64,000 bases of DNA from Bacteroidales bacterium (lineage in GTDB: Bacteria; Bacteroidota; Bacteroidia; Bacteroidales; F082): positions 354,421 to 418,420 of the forward strand of contig JAFPUN010000003.1 in assembly GCA_017395365.1 (NCBI GenBank). Reading direction: 5' to 3'. This document shows positions 34,301 to 41,771 of this stretch, one piece after another. Each line of letters starts with the position of its first letter. The stretch's first letter is position 1. Both the position numbers and the translations under genes were made by a program. A model generated the notes under the pieces. It was not told the DNA's origin. It did no database searches and saw only the letters and a list, made by a program, of their open reading frames with translations.

Positions 34301-34691
34301 GATGCTACGCCAAGGCATGCAGCAGATGCTTAACGACATGAAAGAGAACGGACAAATCGGCGATGACGGCCTAAATGAGATCATCAAGGACATGGAGAAG
34401 TTGGAAGAGGAGTTGGTGAACAAGAAGATCAACCGACAGATGATTGAGCGCAGCCAACGCATCGAATCACGTATGCTGGAGTCGCAAAAGGCACAGGAGA
34501 AACGCGAACAAGAGGAGAAGCGCAAGTCGAACGAATACAAAGGCTCGCATTTTGAGAGACAGATTGACGAGATACGCTACAAGGAATTGTTGAAGAAGAA
34601 CCAGGAGTTCCTGAAGACCAATCCGATAGAATATGCTCCCTATTACCAGGAGAAAATCAACGATTACTACTTGAAGAAAAACACGCACTAA
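31389..34691 (+). CDS. DUF4175 family membrane protein with long Q/M-rich coiled coil
   Basis: About 1100 residues from the start MSAPNKLIEKIEGF at 31389; an ATG at 31344 lies inside the terminator palindrome and upstream of the promoter, so it was rejected. Helices lie at ~18-40, 50-72 and 155-175, followed by an external beta-rich domain (~190-500) and a long coiled coil (~510-1060) that is extremely rich in Gln, Met, Glu and Lys (for example QEQSQQNKKNAGQKMQQMAQNMM). DUF4175 proteins are widespread in Bacteroidetes and alphaproteobacteria and poorly understood. It overlaps none of its neighbours, but ybeY begins 1 base after its stop, suggesting an operon. Confidence 0.85.
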   Translation: MSAPNKLIEKIEGFTRKYYLNRLIQGVLVGAVLWIVFYLLINGLEYFSWFPPKGRFVLLLFLLAGSAFVLVYHFLIPLVNLIRFRKKMSVEQASVMIGKFFPEIKDKLLNTIQLSNQAASDTDNALLAATIEQRSARLSPIRFSDAVDLRGNLKYLGIFFGSLLILIALMVFLPSFAVQPTQRIVNYEQHFEKPLPYQVEIEKDDIETTQGKEVKFNIRVTGDRIPDAFYVKSELGQQLMTKGSANDFSYTFKNLFNDLTFNVIGGEYTSRPLHITVHPNPTLLSYRCELRYPPYIHRTNETLDAKTRLIVPQGTQLTFSFTTRDTEQMNVSRDSLNSTLTAKDDIFEYQFVAAQSTKFEVQVENSWNRTIEPLPFSVDVLPDAYPDIRVESFDEQLSTDVYFSGLVTDDYGFSKLTFNCKVKEPIEKNIVKTVPLDLKQTRSSFFYQFNMDSLGIMPGQNMEVYFVVWDNDGFHGPKSKRSETFTYYKPSESALDSIADQQSEDIMERLQEKSQEADKLQDEIEKMLQDLIQKKDLDWSDKEKMKDLLEKQQKIQDEWNKLQEEQEKLEDFMKEHDLGNEDLIKKQEQINKLFDEVIPEELKKMMEQIDKLLEEMPREQMQQMMQDIKKNNQSMQELLDRNLSLLEQLKMEKDLNDLANKLDKLGEELQKQEAENLNKAGEENEQKSAEEAKEEFDKMMDELDQLLEKNQELQQPFDMQKDEEMQESIDQDLQDAMQNEQNSQQEQSQQNKKNAGQKMQQMAQNMMSMMQMQGMQQMAEDAHLLRILLENVVQASHEQEALMNEIGRMRTDDPSLVDKIIHQKEVADNFNMVRDSLRSMAMRQPMIQNFVFEELHTIENQAENAMKQLNDLKLSQATRHQQTAMMSMNNLALMLAESLENMENSMESMGMPMSCSMPKPGQGQQSMQKMQQLQQQLSEQLKQMQQQMEKSGQQMPNSMSEEFARMAAEQEMLRQGMQQMLNDMKENGQIGDDGLNEIIKDMEKLEEELVNKKINRQMIERSQRIESRMLESQKAQEKREQEEKRKSNEYKGSHFERQIDEIRYKELLKKNQEFLKTNPIEYAPYYQEKINDYYLKKNTH

Positions 34692-34692
34692 A

Positions 34693-35229
34693 ATGATCAG
34701 ATTCAGCACATTGGATGTGGAGATGCCACCCATCGACCCGCAGCGCGACAAGGCTTGGATCAGCCAGGTAGTGGAAAGCTATGGCAAGATGGTAGGAGAG
34801 TTGTACTACTATTTCTGCAGTGATGAGAAATTGTTGGAAATCAACAGGGAGCGTCTCGGCCACGACTTCTATACTGATATTGTCACCTTCCCTTTGACAG
34901 ACTGTGTGACCGTGCTATCGAGCGAGTTTTGCATCAGCATCGACCGCATCAAGGAGAATGCCGTGACCTTTGGTCGCAGCTATGAGAGTGAATTGCATCG
35001 TGTCATCATTCATGGTGTGCTGCATCTCATTGGTTTCGATGACCTGACGGATGAAGAAGAGAGAGAGATGAGAGAGCAAGAGGAGGAGGCTTTAAACTTA
35101 CTTACAGGAGGGACAACACAAGAGTCCTTTACCGTCATGGCGGACGCAGATCCGCCATCTCCTTTATGCGAAGATAAAGCCTCGCATTCAGGAGATTGCG
35201 GGTCAATCGCGGTTCTAAGACCGCGATGA
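34693..35229 (+). CDS. ybeY: Endoribonuclease YbeY with a repeat-derived C-terminal tail
   Basis: 178 residues; Bacteroidetes YbeY is usually about 140-150. YbeY is a metal-dependent RNase used in 16S rRNA 3'-end maturation and ribosome quality control. The metal site HGVLHLIGFDD has H107 and H111, with D117 where many bacteria have the third His, a substitution I recall as common in this phylum. Residues 1-146 make a complete family protein. From about residue 147 the reading frame runs into a 113-bp palindromic element (35132-35244) that supplies the last ~32 residues and the stop codon. The tail (for example MADADPPSPLCEDK) has no family similarity and is probably disordered. Confidence 0.9.
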   Translation: MIRFSTLDVEMPPIDPQRDKAWISQVVESYGKMVGELYYYFCSDEKLLEINRERLGHDFYTDIVTFPLTDCVTVLSSEFCISIDRIKENAVTFGRSYESELHRVIIHGVLHLIGFDDLTDEEEREMREQEEEALNLLTGGTTQESFTVMADADPPSPLCEDKASHSGDCGSIAVLRPR

Positions 35230-35244
35230 AGACCGCAATGACGG
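35132..35244. repeat. Double-hairpin palindromic element, copy C (family I), at the ybeY 3' end
   Basis: The ends are CCGTCATGGCGG and CCGCAATGACGG. Left half: CCGTCATGGCGGACGCAGAT-CCGCCATCTCCT, itself a hairpin. Centre: ATGCGAAG...CCTCGCAT. Right half: AGGAGATTGCGGGTCAATCGCGGTTC...GACCGCAATGACGG, with its own hairpin (TCGCGGTTCTAAGACCGCGA). The halves are inverted relatives of each other. The same architecture and sequence blocks (AGGAGAT, GGCGGA, CCGCCATGACGG) are at 43765-43870 and 50214-50315. Confidence 0.9.
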
Positions 35245-35306
35245 GTTTAGTATTGTTTTTTTATTCAACTTTAATAAACATTTGATATTCAATAGTTTAA
35301 ACAAAT

Positions 35307-35322
35307 TGTTTCCCGTGAAACA
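35307..35322. promoter_or_regulatory. parS-like site upstream of mnmG
   Basis: TGTTTCCCGTGAAACA differs by one base from the widely conserved ParB-binding parS sequence TGTTTCACGTGAAACA. It lies 12 bases before the mnmG start codon. A second parS-like 16-mer lies just after mnmG at 37213-37228. Confidence 0.6.
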
Positions 35323-35334
35323 CTGACAAAAAGC

Positions 35335-37206
35335 ATGTATTTTGAACCGTATGATATCATCGTTGTAGGCGCCGGTCACGCCGGATGCGAAGCGGCAGCG
35401 GCGGCGGCCAATATGGGCAGCAAGGTCCTGCTCGTTACCATGGACCTGCGGCTGTTTGCCTCCATGTCGTGCAACCCGGCCATGGGCGGCATCGCCAAAG
35501 GACAAATCGTCCGCGAAATCGACGCCATGGGCGGCTATTCGGGCATCGTCAGCGACCGCACCATGATCCAATTTAGGATGCTCAACAAGTCGAAAGGTCC
35601 TGCCATGTGGAGTCCGCGGTGCCAAAGCGACAAAATGATGTTCTCGGCCGAGTGGCGTAGCCTATTGGAAAAGACACCCAACCTCGACTTCTGGCAGGAC
35701 ACCGTGACGGGTCTATTGATCGAAGGCGACCAAGTGAAAGGCGTGAAGACCCTCATGGGCGGTGCTATTGAAAGCAAGGCCGTCATCCTGACTAATGGCA
35801 CCTTCCTGAACGGATTGATACATATCGGTGAACAGCATTTCCCGGGAGGTAGGATGGGCGAGGTGGCCAGTCATGGCATCACAGAACAACTCAAAGACTA
35901 TGGCTTTGAAGCCAAGCGGCTTAAGACCGGCACGCCAGTTCGTATCGATGGCCGCACCATCGACTTCAGTAAACTCATCGAGCAAAAGGGGGATGAAGAA
36001 GTGGTCGGATTCTCTTACACAGAACCTTTTAAGATCAGCAAGCAAAGGAGTTGTTGGATCGCACACACATCGTTAAAAGTGCATGAAACGCTGCGCAAAG
36101 GGTTCAAATACTCACCCATGTTCAACGGCAGAATACAAGGTGTAGGGCCCAGGTATTGCCCCAGCATTGAAGATAAAATTGAACGATTCGCAGGGAAAGA
36201 CAGCCATCAACTCTTTGTGGAGCCCGAAGGCTGGATCACCGAGGAATACTACCTCAACGGTTTCAGTTCTTCCTTGCCGGATTATATCCAATATGAAGCC
36301 TTACGGCAAATAGAAGGATTCGAAAATGCCAAAATCTTCCGACCCGGGTACGCCATCGAATACGATTATTTCCCACCTGAGCAGCTTCACCATTCCTTGG
36401 AAACAAGACTCGTGCATGGTTTATACTTTGCCGGGCAAATCAATGGAACAACGGGTTATGAGGAAGCCGCTTGTCAAGGCATGATGGCGGGTATCAATGC
36501 GTCATTGTCATTGAGAGACGAACAGCAACTGGTTCTTTCGAGAACACAAGCCTATATAGGTGTACTCATCGACGATCTCATCACAAAAGGCGTTGATGAA
36601 CCCTATAGGATGTTCACAAGTAGGGCAGAGTATAGGATACTTCTCCGACAAGACAATGCCGATGCACGACTCACAGAATTATCGTACAAATTAGGACTAG
36701 CAAAAGAGGACAGATATCAAAAATATCAAGAAAAACAGACCAAAGTTGAAGAGATAAAACAATTCCTGCAAGATACATACGTTTATCCTAAAGAGATCAA
36801 TGGTTTATTAGAGCAAAAAGAAAGCTCAAAAATCGAACAAAAGTTAAAATTGTCATATATACTATTGAGGCCACAAATCAATCTATCTGATATGATTGAC
36901 ACGGTTCCAACATTGGAAAAATACAAAACACAAGATAGATTTATGAAGGAATGCCTTGAAGAGGCAGGAATTCAGATCAAATACGACAGCTACATACAAA
37001 AGGAATACGAACTGGCAGAAAAACTCAATAGATTAGAAAACATAAAACTACCAATTGAATTCGATTACCATTCCATACAATCCCTATCATACGAATGCCG
37101 CGAAAAATTAAACCGCTACAAACCTGAAACATTAGGTCAAGCATCAAGAATTAGCGGTATTTCACCGGCTGATATTAATGTATTAGCCATATTTTTAGGA
37201 AGATAA
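35335..37206 (+). CDS. mnmG: tRNA uridine-5-carboxymethylaminomethyl modification enzyme MnmG
   Basis: 623 residues, full length. With MnmE and folate, MnmG (GidA) places the carboxymethylaminomethyl group on U34 of tRNAs in the cytoplasm. The FAD motif VVGAGHAGCEAA is at ~10-21, the signature GGIAKGQIVREIDAMGG at ~53-69, and SRAEYRILLRQDNAD marks the C-terminal tRNA-binding helical part. The start MYFEPYDIIVVG follows a parS-like 16-mer. By eye the codon use changes near base 36540: the first ~1200 bases are GC-rich at third positions, the last ~650 markedly A/T-rich, and this continues into the next gene. Confidence 0.95.
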   Translation: MYFEPYDIIVVGAGHAGCEAAAAAANMGSKVLLVTMDLRLFASMSCNPAMGGIAKGQIVREIDAMGGYSGIVSDRTMIQFRMLNKSKGPAMWSPRCQSDKMMFSAEWRSLLEKTPNLDFWQDTVTGLLIEGDQVKGVKTLMGGAIESKAVILTNGTFLNGLIHIGEQHFPGGRMGEVASHGITEQLKDYGFEAKRLKTGTPVRIDGRTIDFSKLIEQKGDEEVVGFSYTEPFKISKQRSCWIAHTSLKVHETLRKGFKYSPMFNGRIQGVGPRYCPSIEDKIERFAGKDSHQLFVEPEGWITEEYYLNGFSSSLPDYIQYEALRQIEGFENAKIFRPGYAIEYDYFPPEQLHHSLETRLVHGLYFAGQINGTTGYEEAACQGMMAGINASLSLRDEQQLVLSRTQAYIGVLIDDLITKGVDEPYRMFTSRAEYRILLRQDNADARLTELSYKLGLAKEDRYQKYQEKQTKVEEIKQFLQDTYVYPKEINGLLEQKESSKIEQKLKLSYILLRPQINLSDMIDTVPTLEKYKTQDRFMKECLEEAGIQIKYDSYIQKEYELAEKLNRLENIKLPIEFDYHSIQSLSYECREKLNRYKPETLGQASRISGISPADINVLAIFLGR

Positions 37207-37212
37207 CAAAAT

Positions 37213-37228
37213 TGTTCCACATGAAACA
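37213..37228. promoter_or_regulatory. parS-like site between mnmG and the methyltransferase gene
   Basis: TGTTCCACATGAAACA differs by one base from TGTTCCACGTGAAACA, a natural parS variant of firmicutes. It starts 7 bases after the mnmG stop codon and 10 bases before the next start codon. Confidence 0.58.
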
Positions 37229-37237
37229 TTAAAAACC

Positions 37238-38122
37238 ATGAATAACCAATGCCCCTGGTGCGGATCCGAAAAAGCACAAATCAACCTCTGGCTCAAAGAC
37301 GAGTTTTTGACCAAGGAGGACTTCCATATTTGCGAATGCCTCAACTGCGGACTACTATACACAATGCCCAGACCAGACGAAGAAAAAATAGGCAATTATT
37401 ACAAATCGGAAGAATACTACAGCCACCAAGAAAACAAAAAAGGATTCATTCCGAAAATCTACGAAAGCGTTAAAAAGACAAACTTAAAGCACAAATATAA
37501 AATCGCTACAGAAGGGTTAAAAGTAGGAAAAATGTTAGACATTGGCTGTGGAGTAGGGGACTTCCTCCACACAGCTGAAACTCATGGCTGGGAATGTATT
37601 GGGGTGGAACCCTCAGAAGAAGCAAAAGAAATCGCAAGACAGCGAACAAAAGCACAAATCATCGAAAGCAAGGAACTCGAAAACATACCGGACCAAACTT
37701 TTGACATCATCACCATGTGGCATGTCCTGGAACATGTAGACAAGCTAAAATGGCAAGTAGAACAATTACAACGACTTATAAAACCAACTGGCAGAATCGT
37801 AATCGCTCTGCCTAACTACAAATCCTACGACGGTCAATATTACAAAGAAAAATGGGCTGCCTACGATGTGCCACGACACCTCAACCATTTCAATAGAAAT
37901 ACAATAGCTAAAATATTCAAATCCAAAGGATTAAGCCTTACCAAAACAGACAAATTGAAGTGGGACGCCTATTACATTTCGTATATGAGCGAACAATATA
38001 AACTACACCAAATACCCTTGTTCAGAGGAGCATACAGAGGATGGCTCTCTAACATGAAAGCAAGACGGTCCGGTGAATGGTCGAGTTTGGTTTACATTTT
38101 TGAGAAGAATGACCAAAATTGA
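37238..38122 (+). CDS. Class I SAM-dependent methyltransferase with N-terminal zinc ribbon
   Basis: 294 residues. The N-terminus carries a four-cysteine zinc ribbon (CPWCGS at 5-10, then CECLNCGLLY near residue 33-42), and the Rossmann methyltransferase follows: motif I MLDIGCGVGDFLHTAE, motif II GVEPSEEA and the post-I acidic motif, then DIITMWHVLEHV. This layout (Methyltransf_23 with ribbon) is frequent in surface sugar biosynthesis and other small-molecule methylation; no substrate can be named. The gene is A/T-rich like the mnmG 3' end. No partner gene follows within 148 bases. Confidence 0.85.
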   Translation: MNNQCPWCGSEKAQINLWLKDEFLTKEDFHICECLNCGLLYTMPRPDEEKIGNYYKSEEYYSHQENKKGFIPKIYESVKKTNLKHKYKIATEGLKVGKMLDIGCGVGDFLHTAETHGWECIGVEPSEEAKEIARQRTKAQIIESKELENIPDQTFDIITMWHVLEHVDKLKWQVEQLQRLIKPTGRIVIALPNYKSYDGQYYKEKWAAYDVPRHLNHFNRNTIAKIFKSKGLSLTKTDKLKWDAYYISYMSEQYKLHQIPLFRGAYRGWLSNMKARRSGEWSSLVYIFEKNDQN

Positions 38123-38270
38123 AAAATAACCCGTTTTTAAGCCATTTAAGACGTTTGTGGACAAAAATGGAACAGAGGAACATCATAGGATAAAAAACTG
38201 AAAATTCGGCACGTTTTATAACATACACAATATCAACAAGAAAACATAGTTTTCAAAAAAAAGACCTAAA

Positions 38271-41261
38271 ATGAAAGACGAAACAAGGAAGCGGATTGGC
38301 AAAAGCATATGGACGATCAGCATCGCCCTGTTCATCGTCACTGGGTTGTTCATCCTTCTAGCGACGAACGAGACATTCGTCCAAAAACATTTTCAAAGGT
38401 CGATTCAGAAGATGGATAGCTCCATGCAGAAACTCATCGATAAAGGTCTCAACCACGAGGAACTCGAAAAAACAAACACCGGGCTGACCATCTTCATGAG
38501 CGATACCTTGGTTTTTTGGAACCGTAACGATGTCAGCCCGAAACTGATGAAACGAAAAGTGGTCATCGGAAATGATACCATCTGCCCACTGCTTACAGGC
38601 AACTACTTCGTCAAGTCGTACCAAAAAGGCACGATGACTTACTACGTCTACCGCCTCATTAATACCACATACCAAATTGAAAACAAGTATTTCGAGAACC
38701 ACCTGCAGACCTTACCACCGTTCATCGAGACAGATATCAACTTAACCGATGAAGACGGAACAAAGATCACAAACTGCGAGGGAAAAGTATTGGCCAACTA
38801 CAACATCGCGAAAAAGCCGAGGTTAAAACAACCTTACAGGATCCTTTGGCCGATTCCCTTTATCATGCTTCTTGCAATTGGCCTAATTATGGCCTATAAG
38901 AAAACGGCAACAGAACCACAAAAAGAAGAAAGAAAGACTCGCGTGGTGGAAATCGGAATCGCCGTCATCCTTCTTATATCCATCATAGGCACCTTTATCT
39001 ACTACAAATACAACGTTAAACGAGAAAACGAACAATTACAACGATTGGCGCATAGTCTGGTAGAAAAACGCGATTTGACATTTGAAGAAAGCTATGCCAT
39101 CTTTGCCGAACATCTGAAAACCGACACCACTTTGAGGGAAATGCTCTTCGCTGAAAGCAACGTGTTGACCGATGTCATCCTTGGTTATACAAAGGAGCTC
39201 ATGTTCGACACGACAATGCAGGCCTACCATACCACACTTACTCTTTGTGCACCTGACGAAGAAATCAACATCGAACCCGAGGGGTATGTAACTGGTTGTG
39301 ACAACTATTTCCTCGAAAAACTAGCCAACAACAAACAGAAAAGGGTAGGAGATGGCCTCTACTTCTTGGATTATTATACCTTAGACCCCAACTATTTAGG
39401 AAAGATCCAGATTAGTTCCAAGGACAACCAACAAAAGAAAACACTCTACTTCGAATTCTATAAACCCATTGCACCAGAAGGATTCGGATTTCCGCAACTA
39501 CTACAAGAAACCAACAGTCAGAAACCTTATCAATACTCTGTCGGTAGCTACCGCGACAACCAGTTGGTCTACAAATACGGTAAGTATGTCTACCCGAATT
39601 TTCTAAATAGCCTGAAGGTAAAGGACAAAGAAATAACCTATAGTAAAAACTACAAGCATTACACCATCATCGATGGAGAACACAATGCCCTCATCATCAG
39701 CACACCGACGATGACGTTCTCCGAAAAGGTAAGTCCCTTCGCCGTGTTTTTCCTAGGACTTGCAGTGCCTTTCCTACTCATCGTTTGGCTAAGCAGGCCA
39801 AAAGAAGACAGTAAGAAACGAAAGACTTTCCGTCGCCGACTTCAAACCATCATCTTCCTGACATTAGGCGTCGCACTCTTCGCCATTGGACCAGTTTCAG
39901 TAGTCTATATGCAGACCCTTTACAACCAAAAAACCGAGTCAGCACAATTCGAAACTACAAGGACCCTCATGCTCGAAATGAGCAACGATTTAAATATAGC
40001 AGAACTGTTAAGGAGTGCATCAAGAGACACGTGGAACGGGATTTTGCAACAATACGCAACCACTTTCTTCACCGATCTTAACCTATACCATCGAAACGGA
40101 CAACTCCTGGCCACTACGCGACCCGAGATCTACGAACTACACCTGCAAGCCCCGATGATGAATGCGGAGGCCTACCAAAACATACACCGAAACAAGGAGT
40201 TATATTATACGCATGCAGAGAAACTCGGCAAAGGGAAATATGCCTCAGCCTATATTCCTTTAAACGATGCCTCCGGCAACACTTTGGCCTATCTCAACAC
40301 CCCATATTTTTCAAGCAGCGCAGACTTGCACAACGAAATCAAGAATTTTATACTGACCTATGTCAATATCATACTCGTGCTTTTGGGCGCAGCTTTGGTA
40401 TTAATCCTGCACCTCACAAAACGCATCACGCAACCATTAGCACTCATACAGAGCAACCTGAGCAAATACGAACTCATCGGAAAAAACGAGCCGATAGAAT
40501 ATAGAGGAAAAGATGAGATCGGACAATTAGTGCAGGAATACAACAATCTAATTGTGAAACTGCACAAGAGCGTCGAAGAATTGAAACGCACCACAACAGA
40601 ATCGGCATGGCGTGGCGTGGCCCGACAAGTGGCACATGAAATCAAAAACTCCCTCACTCCCATGCGTCTTAGCATTCAAATGCTACAACGCAACATGGAA
40701 AACGGTAATGCCACAGCCGAACAAATCCAACGCACAAACAATACGCTCATCGAACAAATCGACGCGTTATCTGATATTGCTTCCTCATTTTCAACATATG
40801 CAAAACTGCCCGAAAACCATCCCCAACCCATGGATTTGGCAGAGTTGGTGGGCAATGTGGTACACTTCTACGATAATGTAGAAAACATCACTTTCAAATA
40901 TCATTACGACCCAACAGTCGACCATTCCATCAACGGCGACAAGACCAACTTGAACAGCGCGGTCACAAACGTTGTGAAGAACGCGGTACAAGCCATTGGC
41001 TCTAAGCCAGAGGGACATATCGATGTTTCATTGACAGCCACTGAAAACACATTCGTCATCCGCGTCAAAGACAACGGCAAAGGCATCAAAGAAGAAGACA
41101 AGGAGAAGATCTTCCTGCCCAACTTCACTACCAAGACCGGTGGTTCGGGCGTGGGCCTCTCGTTAACCTACAACATCGTGCAGTCGGCCGGAGGCACTAT
41201 CTCGTTTGAAAGCCAGGAAGGGGAGGGGGCAACGTTTATTATAAAACTACCAAAACAATAA
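38271..41261 (+). CDS. NtrY-like membrane sensor histidine kinase
   Basis: 996 residues, large for a histidine kinase. Membrane helices lie near 13-32, 192-210, 225-246, 492-512, 528-555 and 700-722, making several external sensor segments. A HAMP domain (TKRITQPLALIQSNLSKYELIGKNEPI) precedes HisKA with the phospho-acceptor in QVAHEIKNSLTPMRLS (His near 789) and HATPase_c (N box VVKNAVQAI, G1 VKDNGKGI, G2 GGSGVGLSL). The NSLTPM form of the H box is typical of NtrY. No response-regulator gene is adjacent, so the partner must be elsewhere. The 148-base gap upstream (38123-38270) shows no recognised feature. Confidence 0.9.
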   Translation: MKDETRKRIGKSIWTISIALFIVTGLFILLATNETFVQKHFQRSIQKMDSSMQKLIDKGLNHEELEKTNTGLTIFMSDTLVFWNRNDVSPKLMKRKVVIGNDTICPLLTGNYFVKSYQKGTMTYYVYRLINTTYQIENKYFENHLQTLPPFIETDINLTDEDGTKITNCEGKVLANYNIAKKPRLKQPYRILWPIPFIMLLAIGLIMAYKKTATEPQKEERKTRVVEIGIAVILLISIIGTFIYYKYNVKRENEQLQRLAHSLVEKRDLTFEESYAIFAEHLKTDTTLREMLFAESNVLTDVILGYTKELMFDTTMQAYHTTLTLCAPDEEINIEPEGYVTGCDNYFLEKLANNKQKRVGDGLYFLDYYTLDPNYLGKIQISSKDNQQKKTLYFEFYKPIAPEGFGFPQLLQETNSQKPYQYSVGSYRDNQLVYKYGKYVYPNFLNSLKVKDKEITYSKNYKHYTIIDGEHNALIISTPTMTFSEKVSPFAVFFLGLAVPFLLIVWLSRPKEDSKKRKTFRRRLQTIIFLTLGVALFAIGPVSVVYMQTLYNQKTESAQFETTRTLMLEMSNDLNIAELLRSASRDTWNGILQQYATTFFTDLNLYHRNGQLLATTRPEIYELHLQAPMMNAEAYQNIHRNKELYYTHAEKLGKGKYASAYIPLNDASGNTLAYLNTPYFSSSADLHNEIKNFILTYVNIILVLLGAALVLILHLTKRITQPLALIQSNLSKYELIGKNEPIEYRGKDEIGQLVQEYNNLIVKLHKSVEELKRTTTESAWRGVARQVAHEIKNSLTPMRLSIQMLQRNMENGNATAEQIQRTNNTLIEQIDALSDIASSFSTYAKLPENHPQPMDLAELVGNVVHFYDNVENITFKYHYDPTVDHSINGDKTNLNSAVTNVVKNAVQAIGSKPEGHIDVSLTATENTFVIRVKDNGKGIKEEDKEKIFLPNFTTKTGGSGVGLSLTYNIVQSAGGTISFESQEGEGATFIIKLPKQ

Positions 41262-41272
41262 GAACAAAATAC

Positions 41273-41764
41273 ATGAAAAAAACACTTTACATACTGTGTT
41301 TAACCTGTATCTTAACGTCTTGTGCAAGTCTATTCGTTGCTCCAAATCTTGAAGACACAAGAATTGGCGAACAAAATGTAATGCGGGTTTATTTAGACGG
41401 AAATAACAAAATACTCGTCAATGGTCACGAAACCGCATTAGAAGAACTAAAAGATTTGGTAAAAAACTTCATAACACCACATCCTGGCGATAATAACGCT
41501 CCAGAAGTAGAATGGAAAACTATTGATAATATAGACTCCATTTTGTATTCAAAAGGAATTGTCTATTTTGATGTAGACAGGAACGCTTTATTTGCACGCT
41601 ATTTAGACGTACAAAAAGAAATATTACAGGCTTTTAAAGAGAGGAAAGATGAGTTGTCAATAAAGATATTCAAAAAAACTTACGACCAACTTGATGAAGA
41701 ACAAACTAAAATCATCAATAATACCGTTCCAATAAGAGTCTTTGAAACTATAACCGAAATCTAA
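41273..41764 (+). CDS. Lipoprotein with ExbD-like periplasmic domain
   Basis: 163 residues. The signal peptide ends in ILTSC (lipid cysteine C17). The rest matches the periplasmic part of Bacteroidetes ExbD proteins: YLDGNNKILVNGHETALEEL...LVKNFI, then IVYFDVDRNALFARYLDVQKEILQAFKERKDELSIKIFKKTYDQLDEEQTKIINN, ending PIRVFET. In ExbD this domain follows one transmembrane helix that carries the proton-channel aspartate; here that helix is replaced by a lipobox. It therefore cannot carry protons itself and may bind TonB, peptidoglycan or ExbD partners. The assignment rests on recalled family pattern and should be tested by profile search. No ExbB, TonB or ExbD gene is nearby. Confidence 0.65.
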   Translation: MKKTLYILCLTCILTSCASLFVAPNLEDTRIGEQNVMRVYLDGNNKILVNGHETALEELKDLVKNFITPHPGDNNAPEVEWKTIDNIDSILYSKGIVYFDVDRNALFARYLDVQKEILQAFKERKDELSIKIFKKTYDQLDEEQTKIINNTVPIRVFETITEI

Positions 41765-41771
41765 ACGACCT

